Source: Deltaproteobacteria bacterium
Lineage (GTDB): Bacteria > Desulfobacterota > Desulfarculia > Desulfarculales > Desulfarculaceae
Direction of reading: 5' to 3'
Assembly (NCBI GenBank): GCA_021815655.1
Contig: JAKAGJ010000223.1
Coordinates: forward strand, 1 to 5,029
DNA length: 5,029 bases
Under the pieces are notes generated by a model that saw only the letters and a program-made list of their open reading frames with translations, did not search any database and was not told the DNA's origin. Below are positions 1-4,398 of this stretch, one piece after another. Made by a program: the position numbers and the translations under genes. Position 1 is the first letter of the stretch. Each line of letters begins with the position of its first letter.

Positions 1-1060
1 GGGCGGTGAGCACGCTGAAGTTGGTGACCCGGCGGCTGTGCTGACGGGTGTAGGGGTCCTTGGCCTCCATGGCGTTGACCAGCGCCCCCAGGGTGGAGTG
101 CAGGTTGTTGACCATGGCCTCGTACAGGGCGATGTTCTCGATGGACAACGCGGCCTTGTCCAGCAAAAAGCGGGTGAGGAAGATGTCCTCGCCCTTGAAG
201 GGCAGGCCCCCCTGCTTGTCGGCCACCAGCATAACCCCGAAGACCTCCTCGCGGATCTTGATGGGCAGGCAGAGGTAATCGCCCCGGCAAGGCAGCACCG
301 AGGCCAGCGCCAGGTCCATGCCCGGCCGCCCCAGCATGGGCTGGGCCTCGGCGGCCACCTTGCCGCAGACGCCCTGGCCGTGCAGGCCGGCGATGCGCCC
401 CACGGCCTGGGGACCAAAGCCCTGCTCGGCGATGATCAAGAGCTGGGAGTTGGCGCGGTCGGAGAGGATAACCGCCGCCTTCTCAACCTCCAGGTATTTC
501 ACCGCCAGGTCGGCCATGCCCTGGTAGATGTCCTCGGAGGTTTGCAGGCGGTCCATGGACTCGGATATCTGGTGCAGGATGTTCTGCTCGCGCACCCGGC
601 GGCTCAGTTCCAGGTTGAGCTTCTCGATCTTTTCCTGGTGCTTGACCCTCTCGCCCAGGCGCAGGTTCTCGCTTAGCAGACGGTGCTCGCGCACCACCCG
701 CTCCAGGGTGACCTTGACCTGGCTGAGGTTGAAGGGCTTGATGAGAAAATCGCTGGCCCCCTGGCGCATGGTGTCGATGGCCGCGTCCAGGGATGGAAAG
801 CCGGTCATGATGACCACCGGCAGGTAGGGGTCGATCTCCCGCAGGCGGGCAAGCAGCTCCACGCCGCTCATGCCGGGCATCTTGAGGTCCAGGAAGGCGC
901 AGTCAAAGGCGTCGGAGGCGAACTGGGCCACGGCCTCCTCGCCGTTGGCCGCCGTGACCACATGGTGGTTGTTGATGGCCACCAGGTACTCGCTCAAGGC
1001 CTCGCGGATGTACTGCTCGTCGTCCACCAACAGGATACGCAGGCGCTCGGGCCGGCCCAC
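1..1060 (-). CDS. Response regulator REC-GAF-HD-GYP, probable c-di-GMP phosphodiesterase (C-terminus cut by window edge)
   Basis: 353 residues are visible from a GTG start, and the frame runs open off the left edge. Residues 8-115 form a receiver domain: acidic pair D13/D14 in the ILLVDDE strand, phospho-acceptor D58 in FLDLKMPG, T86 in VIMTG, and K108 in LIKPF. A charged helical linker (about 112-160) leads to a GAF domain (about 164-314, containing GKVAAEAQP and LPIKIREEVFGVMLVAD). The last residues, including DPYTRQHSRRV with H341, are the opening helix of an HD-GYP domain; the HD and GYP motifs lie outside the window. HD-GYP proteins typically hydrolyse cyclic di-GMP, so the inferred role is phosphorelay- and GAF-ligand-controlled c-di-GMP turnover in the cytoplasm. 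GTG was chosen because GAGG lies 5 bases upstream and REC then starts at once. An in-frame TTG at 1093, 4 bases after GAGAAGG, would add 11 residues; an in-frame TGA at 1103-1105 limits any further extension. The partner kinase is not visible. Confidence 0.88.
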   Translation of the reverse strand, partial: MGRPERLRILLVDDEQYIREALSEYLVAINNHHVVTAANGEEAVAQFASDAFDCAFLDLKMPGMSGVELLARLREIDPYLPVVIMTGFPSLDAAIDTMRQGASDFLIKPFNLSQVKVTLERVVREHRLLSENLRLGERVKHQEKIEKLNLELSRRVREQNILHQISESMDRLQTSEDIYQGMADLAVKYLEVEKAAVILSDRANSQLLIIAEQGFGPQAVGRIAGLHGQGVCGKVAAEAQPMLGRPGMDLALASVLPCRGDYLCLPIKIREEVFGVMLVADKQGGLPFKGEDIFLTRFLLDKAALSIENIALYEAMVNNLHSTLGALVNAMEAKDPYTRQHSRRVTNFSVLTA

Positions 1061-1168
1061 CCAATCCTCTTTGGTGTCCTGCAAGGGTTCCAAGTGGCCT
1101 TCTCAAGCGATATCGTGTAATTGGCAGGCCGGGGACCAACCGGGCCCCCATATGGCAAACACCTCCCC

Positions 1169-1201
1169 GCGATGCCACGGCCCCTAGGCCGCGAACATCG
1201 C
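1169..1201 (-). promoter_or_regulatory. Imperfect hairpin in the leader of the response regulator
   Basis: GCGATG (1169-1174) pairs with CATCGC (1196-1201). Inside, CGGCC (1178-1182) pairs with GGCCG (1187-1191) around a CCTA loop, with a 3/4-base internal loop between the stems. If the promoter proposed at 1213-1242 is used, this structure forms the extreme 5' end of the regulator mRNA, about 110-140 bases before its start codon. No run of T follows, so it is not an intrinsic terminator. A role in mRNA stability or as a protein site is possible but unproven. Confidence 0.35.
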
Positions 1202-1212
1202 TTGGCTAGTGG

Positions 1213-1242
1213 ATTCTAGCATATCCCCTGGCACGGGGCCAA
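1213..1242 (-). promoter_or_regulatory. Candidate sigma-70-type promoter for the response regulator
   Basis: On the minus strand, TTGGCC (1242-1237, 4 of 6 matches to TTGACA) is separated by 18 bases from TAGAAT (1218-1213, 5 of 6 matches to TATAAT). Transcription would begin near 1206. The site lies in the gap between flaG and the regulator, so the regulator may be expressed independently of flaG. The -10 is embedded in GCTAG-TGGATT-CTAGC (1205-1220), a 5-bp inverted repeat that could be an operator. This is based on consensus matching only. Confidence 0.35.
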
Positions 1243-1273
1243 GGGCTGTGCCTAGCTTGGGCGGAATACGCTT

Positions 1274-1293
1274 AAACCGGCGCGGGGCGCCAG
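1274..1293 (-). terminator. Weak candidate terminator after flaG
   Basis: Seven bases after the flaG stop codon, the minus strand can form a 7-bp stem (1287-1293 with 1277-1283, one G-T pair, 3-base CCC loop), followed immediately by only three T residues (1276-1274). The stem is strong but the T tract is short. Termination may be partial, leaving possible read-through into the response regulator. Confidence 0.35.
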
Positions 1294-1299
1294 GCGCGG

Positions 1300-1647
1300 C
1301 TAGACCAGGGAGCCCAGCAGACCACCGCGGCCGCCCTGCGCCAGATTTTCGGCGATCTTCAACACCGCCTCGGGGGGCGTCTGGCGCAGCAGTTGCTTGC
1401 CATCCGAGCTGTAGATGCGCACCACCTCGCTGCCGGTCCGCTCGTCGCGGCTTACCTCGAACTTGAGGTCGTAGTGCACGGCCAGGGCCGCCAGGGCCTC
1501 GTCAAGCGCCTGCTTGCTCACCGGCGAGCTGGTCTGGGCGCTGCTGGAGGGCTGACTGGCCGCCTTCTGGCTGGGGTGGTCGCCGCGGGCGCGGGGTGCG
1601 CCGGCCGGCTCCGCTGACAGGGGCATGCTGATCGTGCTTACGTCCAT
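1300..1647 (-). CDS. flaG: FlaG family flagellar protein
   Basis: 115 residues. The first 45 are a low-complexity, probably disordered segment rich in Ser, Ala, Pro and Gln. Residues 46-103 match the compact FlaG domain: a helix (KQALDEALAALAVHYD), a strand with LKFEVSRDE, a strand with EVVRIYSSDGK, and the family hallmark LLRQTPPEAVLKIAENL at 86-102 (the usual form resembles V-R-x-I-P-P-E). A short Gly-rich tail follows. FlaG proteins are small, usually encoded near flagellin and cap genes, and affect filament length; the biochemical role is poorly defined. The ATG at 1647 is chosen because GGGAGG lies 6 bases upstream and the codons before it (several AGG, CGA, GGA, CCA) look non-coding. 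An in-frame ATG at 1755 would add 36 residues. No other flagellar genes are visible. A sigma-28 promoter match lies upstream. Confidence 0.8.
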   Translation of the reverse strand: MDVSTISMPLSAEPAGAPRARGDHPSQKAASQPSSSAQTSSPVSKQALDEALAALAVHYDLKFEVSRDERTGSEVVRIYSSDGKQLLRQTPPEAVLKIAENLAQGGRGGLLGSLV

Positions 1648-1653
1648 GTTGGG

Positions 1654-1659
1654 CCTCCC
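1654..1659 (-). promoter_or_regulatory. Ribosome-binding site of flaG
   Basis: GGGAGG on the minus strand, 6 bases from the ATG at 1647. It is a stronger and better-spaced match than the GAGG before the alternative ATG at 1755, and it decides the flaG start. Confidence 0.7.
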
Positions 1660-1773
1660 TGGTCCGGCTCGGACCGCCGAGGCGGGCTCCAATCCCTGGT
1701 ACCCTGGGTCTGTGGCGCGGCGGCCGAGGCGCTGCCGCCGCTGCTTGCCTGACATTTCGCCGCCTCAATCTAT

Positions 1774-1801
1774 TTATCGGAGGCCAAGAGCAAAAACTTT
1801 A
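1774..1801 (-). promoter_or_regulatory. Sigma-28 (FliA/SigD-type) promoter of flaG
   Basis: On the minus strand, TAAAGTTT (1801-1794) is an exact match to the enterobacterial sigma-28 -35 consensus. TCCGATAA (1781-1774) matches the -10 consensus GCCGATAA at 7 of 8 positions. The spacer is 12 bases against the usual 11. Transcription is predicted to begin near 1767, giving a leader of about 120 bases before the preferred flaG start. The promoter is in the right orientation before a flagellar gene, which supports both calls. The spacer is one base long, which may weaken it. Confidence 0.75.
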
Positions 1802-1829
1802 GGGGTTTGTTGGAGACTGTGAAATTAAT

Positions 1830-1851
1830 GGCGCCCTCGGGGCCGGGCGCC
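1830..1851. repeat. Perfect 7-bp inverted repeat upstream of the flaG promoter
   Basis: GGCGCCC (1830-1836) and GGGCGCC (1845-1851) are separated by 8 bases. A further GGCGCC palindrome lies close by at 1861-1866. The repeat is between the flaG -35 and the -10 of the divergent gene. It could be a regulator site, but in GC-rich sequence such repeats also occur by chance. Confidence 0.3.
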
Positions 1852-1899
1852 CCCAAGTGTGGCGCCAACCTCACCCTGGCCGGCGGCGCGCCCGGAGGC

Positions 1900-1905
1900 T
1901 ATAAT
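1900..1905 (+). promoter_or_regulatory. Candidate -10 element for the aminotransferase-like gene
   Basis: A perfect TATAAT in otherwise GC-rich sequence, 63 bases before the preferred ATG, predicting a transcript start near 1912. The best -35 is weak (CTGGCC at 1876-1881, 18-base spacer, 3 of 6 matches), so an activator may be needed. Its position downstream of the TTG at 1807 argues that the longer upstream reading frame is not translated. Confidence 0.45.
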
Positions 1906-1968
1906 GCAAACCACCACAGCGCCCCGGCCATGGCCGGCGGCCCCCAGGCCCAGGGAAGGACAGACCCC

Positions 1969-2970
1969 ATGGATATCACACCCACCGCCCAGGAAAAAGC
2001 CCGGCTGCAAGAGGTCTGGCAGGACCAAACCCCGAGCCAGGCCGCGCCCTTGGACCTGACTCGCCCGGCCCTGTGCCGGGGCTCTCGCCCAGCCGCGGAG
2101 CCCCAGGTGGCCCAGGCCCTGGCCGACCTCTTGGGCTGGCCCCAGTGGGTGCGGCTCTATGCCAAGCCCTCCCTGGCCGTGGTGGCGGCCAGCCGGCTGG
2201 CCCGTTCGCGGGGCATGGCCGGCGGCGTGCTGTGGGCGGCCCCGGGCACGGGGCGCCCCTTCGACCCCCCCAGCGGCGATCCCGGCCTGGTCATGCTGCG
2301 TTGCGACTGGGCCCCCGACGCCCAGAGCGTGGCCCAGGCCCAGCACGTGGCCCGGGCGCAGGGGCTGATGCTGGTGCTGGACGAATCCTGCACCGGCCTG
2401 CGCCTGGGGCCGGGCGGAGCGGCCCAGTATTACGGGCTCGGCCCCGACTTGGCCCTCTACGGCCCCCCCCTGGCCGGCGGCCGCGACTTCGCGGCCCTGG
2501 TGGGCCTGGGCGAGGCCCCGCCCCAGCCAGGCAAGCCGCCCTCGGACGAGGCCCTGGCGGCGGCCGCCGCCACCTTGGAGGCCGTGGCCCAGCCCGCCTG
2601 GCGCCAGCGCATCGAGGACTGGGGCCGGGCCTTGATCCTGGGGCTTAACTATTTCGCCGCCCGTTGCGGTCTGGATGAGCAGATCGCCTGGGAAGGCCCG
2701 CCGGTGCTGCCGCGGCTAAAGGGCAAGCGTCTGTGGGCCTTCATCGAGCTGGCCCGCGAGGAGGGGCTCTTGCTGGAGCCCCTGGTGTTCCTGGACCCCG
2801 AGCAGGACCCCAGCCAGGCGCCGCAGCGTTTGTGGAGTCGCCTGTGCCGGGCCTGCCAGCGCCTCAAGGTCTTGCCCCAGGGCGAGAAGGCCCCGGCGGG
2901 CTGGGCCGAGGCCCACGGCGCGGGCAAGTGCGCCACGCTGGAGGAGGCCTGGCGGGCCATCGAATCCTAG
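1969..2970 (+). CDS. Class III (HemL-type) aminotransferase-like protein lacking the PLP lysine; probable pseudoenzyme
   Basis: 333 residues from ATG, with AAGGA 8 bases upstream; shorter than the 420-450 usual for glutamate-1-semialdehyde aminotransferases. Two segments keep the family skeleton. Residues 61-79 (VRLYAKPSLAVVAASRLAR) align with the region VRFVNSGTEATMAAIRLAR. Residues 133-171 align with the cofactor core: VLDESCTGLRL, AQYYGLGPDL, then LYGPPLAGG where active enzymes have LGKIIGGG. Counting from D138 of the DE pair (D138 would bind the PLP pyridine nitrogen), the lysine position is P166. SGTE has become KPSL, the span between the two blocks is about 50 residues short, and the YHG segment is missing. 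The C-terminal third resembles the family's small domain. The frame is intact with normal codon bias, so it looks selected rather than decayed. Transamination is not expected. The function is unknown; it may bind ligand or protein, or serve as a scaffold. The next gene follows after 52 bases. Confidence 0.75.
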   Translation: MDITPTAQEKARLQEVWQDQTPSQAAPLDLTRPALCRGSRPAAEPQVAQALADLLGWPQWVRLYAKPSLAVVAASRLARSRGMAGGVLWAAPGTGRPFDPPSGDPGLVMLRCDWAPDAQSVAQAQHVARAQGLMLVLDESCTGLRLGPGGAAQYYGLGPDLALYGPPLAGGRDFAALVGLGEAPPQPGKPPSDEALAAAAATLEAVAQPAWRQRIEDWGRALILGLNYFAARCGLDEQIAWEGPPVLPRLKGKRLWAFIELAREEGLLLEPLVFLDPEQDPSQAPQRLWSRLCRACQRLKVLPQGEKAPAGWAEAHGAGKCATLEEAWRAIES

Positions 2971-3011
2971 AAGCGGCCTGACCCCAGGCTGGCTTTGACC
3001 TTAGGCAACCC

Positions 3012-3016
3012 GGAGG
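3012..3016 (+). promoter_or_regulatory. Ribosome-binding site deciding a GTG start
   Basis: GGAGG, 6 bases before GTG at 3023. The GTG is directly followed by the basic n-region of a signal peptide, so the start is well fixed. Confidence 0.75.
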
Positions 3017-3022
3017 TGAACG

Positions 3023-3559
3023 GTGTCTGTTAAGCGTCTATTATCCCTGTTGATATTAAGCGTGGCCCTGATCCTGTCCACCGGCTTGGCCCTGGCCGCC
3101 GAGGAGCCGCCCACGGTCACGGCCCAGGTGCTGCACAGCCGCGCCGCCTACGCCCAGGGCGCATCCTACCCCCTGGTCATAAGCTTCAGCATCCGTCCCG
3201 GCTTTCACATCAACGCCCAGCGCCCCACCGAGCCCGACAGCTACCCCACCAGCCTGGCCTGGCAGCCGGCCCCGGAGTTCAGCTTCGAGCCGGCGGTCTT
3301 TCCCTCCCCTCACGCCTACAAGCCCAGCTTCAGCGACAAGCCCATTGAGGTGCTGGATGGCAGCGTGGCGGTGCGCGCCACTTTCAAGGTGGCGGCCAAT
3401 GCCACCCCCGGCCCCCACCTGGTCAAGGCCAAGCTGCAATTCCAGGCCTGCGACGACCAGTCCTGCCTGATGCCCGAGACCCTGGAAGTGCCGGTGACCA
3501 TCACTGTGGCCCCGGCGGGCAAGCCCGGCCAGCCGCTGAACCCCCAGGCCTTCAAGTAG
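3023..3559 (+). CDS. Exported stand-alone DsbD N-terminal (alpha) domain-like protein
   Basis: 178 residues. Residues 1-25 are a classic Sec signal peptide: basic VKR, a Leu/Ile/Val-rich core, and an ALA cleavage site before AEE. Residues 30-162 resemble the periplasmic N-terminal domain of thiol:disulfide interchange protein DsbD: an immunoglobulin-like beta sandwich with a PGFHINAQRP turn, then FQACDDQSCLMPETLEVPVTI. C143 and C148 are the only cysteines and form a CxxxxC pair matching the reactive cysteines of nDsbD (C103 and C109 in E. coli, one residue further apart). In DsbD this domain passes electrons from the membrane and thioredoxin-like parts to periplasmic clients such as DsbC. Here neither of those parts is fused or encoded nearby, so a separate membrane partner would be needed. 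It is probably soluble in the periplasm. The gene follows the aminotransferase-like gene by 52 bases, probably in one transcript, and is closed by a strong hairpin. Confidence 0.82.
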   Translation: MSVKRLLSLLILSVALILSTGLALAAEEPPTVTAQVLHSRAAYAQGASYPLVISFSIRPGFHINAQRPTEPDSYPTSLAWQPAPEFSFEPAVFPSPHAYKPSFSDKPIEVLDGSVAVRATFKVAANATPGPHLVKAKLQFQACDDQSCLMPETLEVPVTITVAPAGKPGQPLNPQAFK

Positions 3560-3586
3560 GCGGCCTAGGCCAGAGCCCACAGCAAC

Positions 3587-3595
3587 TTATCCACA
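3587..3595 (+). other. Single DnaA-box-like 9-mer in an AT-rich patch
   Basis: TTATCCACA is an exact match to the high-affinity DnaA box consensus, located 28 bases after the DsbD-like stop codon. It lies in a short AT-rich island (about 3584-3618). Only one copy is seen and no replication genes flank it, so this is not an origin. It may be chance or a DnaA titration site. Confidence 0.3.
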
Positions 3596-3617
3596 TTATT
3601 GTATTTGTCTAAACAGC

Positions 3618-3655
3618 AACAAGACGGGCGGGGATAAACCCCGCCCGTCTTGTTT
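3618..3655. terminator. Strong intrinsic terminator between convergent genes
   Basis: A perfect 16-bp inverted repeat (3618-3633 with 3639-3654) encloses the loop ATAAA. The stem is GC-rich at its tip and has a T-rich foot (TTGTTT) on the plus strand. It ends the DsbD-like transcript. On the minus strand the stem is followed by TTGTTGCTGTTT, so it can also act on transcripts from the dedA side. Confidence 0.88.
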
Positions 3656-3667
3656 AATCACAGCCAC

Positions 3668-3688
3668 CCAGGCTTGATCCAAGCCTGG
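3668..3688. repeat. Second perfect hairpin, downstream of dedA
   Basis: CCAGGCTTG (3668-3676) and CAAGCCTGG (3680-3688) form a perfect 9-bp stem with a 3-base loop, starting 10 bases past the dedA stop codon. No T run follows in either direction. It may stabilise the dedA 3' end, with the larger hairpin at 3618-3655 doing the terminating. Confidence 0.55.
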
Positions 3689-3698
3689 CAGCGGGAGG

Positions 3699-4271
3699 CT
3701 AGTCGTCGTTCAGCCGGCGTTGCACCAACCTGGTGACCAGCACCCCCAGGGCCACCACGGCCAGCAGCAAGAGCCCCACCATTTGCAGGCCCCGCGCCGC
3801 CCCCAGGTGACCCACGATCCAGCCGCCGAAGAAGTAGCCCAGACAACTGAAGCACAAGGTCCAACTCAGGGCCGAAACCAGGTTGAGCAACAGGAAGCGC
3901 CAGGGGCTCACCCCCGAGGTGCCGCAGGCCAGGGGCACCACCATGCGCAGGCCGTAGAGAAAGCGCGAGGAGAGCATCAGGGCCACGGCGTGACGCCGCA
4001 CCAGGCCCCGGGCCGCCACCACCTTGCGCGCCAGGCCCCAGGGCCGGGCCAACAGCCGGGCACCCCGAAAGTAGCCCAAGAAAAAGAAAAGGTTATCTCC
4101 GGCGAAGGCCCCGGACAGGGCCGCCAGGGCCGTGTACCAGGGGTCCAAGAGCCCATGACGGGCGGCCACCCCGCCCAGGATGAAGAAGACCTCGCCCTCC
4201 AGGAAGGTACCCAGGAAGAGGGCCAGGTAGCCATAGGTGGCGATGGCCTGCTGTATCTGCGCGGTATCCAT
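3699..4271 (-). CDS. DedA family (VTT domain) integral membrane protein
   Basis: 190 residues, the usual length for DedA proteins. Family signatures appear in order: FLGTFLEGE (19-27) opening the first re-entrant segment, GAFAGDNLFFFLGYFRG (54-70), and SRFLYGLRMVVPLACGTSGVSPWRF (102-126), with N130 and W137 in the following helix. R103 and R109 have the spacing of the two essential arginines of E. coli DedA proteins. Hydrophobic segments lie at about 14-36, 46-68, 126-148 and 162-183. Bacterial DedA/VTT proteins sit in the inner membrane; several act as lipid-carrier (undecaprenyl phosphate) or phospholipid flippases/transporters, often coupled to the proton gradient. The substrate here cannot be told from sequence. 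The start is the ATG at 4271; its ribosome-binding site is poor (only GGA about 10 bases upstream). The gene is divergent from the Cys-cluster gene and convergent with the DsbD-like gene. Confidence 0.9.
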   Translation of the reverse strand: MDTAQIQQAIATYGYLALFLGTFLEGEVFFILGGVAARHGLLDPWYTALAALSGAFAGDNLFFFLGYFRGARLLARPWGLARKVVAARGLVRRHAVALMLSSRFLYGLRMVVPLACGTSGVSPWRFLLLNLVSALSWTLCFSCLGYFFGGWIVGHLGAARGLQMVGLLLLAVVALGVLVTRLVQRRLNDD

Positions 4272-4316
4272 GGTTGCTTGTCCGGACTGGGGTCACGGGG
4301 GCGGCTTTGGCCTAAA

Positions 4317-4322
4317 ATTATA
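4317..4322 (-). promoter_or_regulatory. Candidate -10 element for dedA
   Basis: A perfect TATAAT on the minus strand, 45 bases before the dedA ATG, predicting a transcript start near 4310. No acceptable -35 lies 16-18 bases upstream, where the sequence is G/C only. This is the same pattern of perfect -10 and weak -35 as at 1900-1905. Confidence 0.4.
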
Positions 4323-4349
4323 CCCCCCGCCAGTGCCCCGCGCCCCGCC

Positions 4350-4379
4350 CTGGCAGCCGGACCGGGGCGGACTTATAGT
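4350..4379 (+). promoter_or_regulatory. Candidate promoter for the Cys-cluster gene
   Basis: CTGGCA (4350-4355, 4 of 6) and TATAGT (4374-4379, 5 of 6) are separated by 18 bases. The transcript would start at about 4386, immediately before the GGGAG ribosome-binding site, giving a very short leader. Plausible but unproven. Confidence 0.35.
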
Positions 4380-4386
4380 CTGGCAA

Positions 4387-4391
4387 GGGAG
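4387..4391 (+). promoter_or_regulatory. Ribosome-binding site supporting a TTG start
   Basis: GGGAG, 7 bases before TTG at 4399. No ATG or GTG in this frame between here and the Cys cluster offers an alternative start. Confidence 0.5.
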
Positions 4392-4398
4392 ATGTAAC

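Larger units (their letters stand above)
1648..1968. other. Divergent intergenic region between flaG and the aminotransferase-like gene
   Basis: This stretch of about 320 bases holds control signals for both neighbours: the flaG ribosome-binding site and sigma-28 promoter on the minus strand, a GC-rich inverted repeat, and a TATAAT -10 plus ribosome-binding site on the plus strand. Open frames crossing it have codon use unlike the flanking genes, so I read it as non-coding. Confidence 0.7.

Noticed and set aside
38..1120. Long plus-strand frames opposite the response regulator
   Set aside because: They are antisense shadows of a GC-rich gene; the minus strand encodes clear REC, GAF and HD-GYP motifs.
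1807..1968. In-frame TTG at 1807 extending the aminotransferase-like protein by 54 residues
   Set aside because: The region holds the flaG -35 edge, an inverted repeat and the gene's own -10 element. Its codons are atypical, and ATG 1969 has a good ribosome-binding site.
1904..2059. Short plus-strand frame starting at ATG 1904 after GGAGG
   Set aside because: The start coincides with the TATAAT element. Codon use (many AGG, CCA, AAA) is unlike real genes here, and it runs out of frame over the well-supported aminotransferase-like gene.
2073..2648. 191-codon plus-strand frame inside the aminotransferase-like gene
   Set aside because: Its product is low-complexity Gly/Pro/Arg/Ala, typical of an out-of-frame GC-rich shadow.
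3562..3571. GGCCTAGGCC palindrome after the DsbD-like stop codon
   Set aside because: A 10-base palindrome alone in GC-rich sequence, with no loop and no T tract; not supportable as a regulatory site.
3584..3660. Replication origin at the DnaA-like box
   Set aside because: There is a single box only, with no AT-rich unwinding region of useful size, no repeats and no replication genes.
3720..4397. 225-codon plus-strand frame opposite dedA
   Set aside because: Its Gln/His/Pro/Gly-rich translation is the complement of hydrophobic dedA codons; no domain or ribosome-binding site is seen.
4237..4398. ATG start at 4237 for the Cys-cluster protein (133 residues)
   Set aside because: The extra 54 codons cross the dedA start and both candidate promoters of the divergent pair, and are not preceded by a ribosome-binding site.
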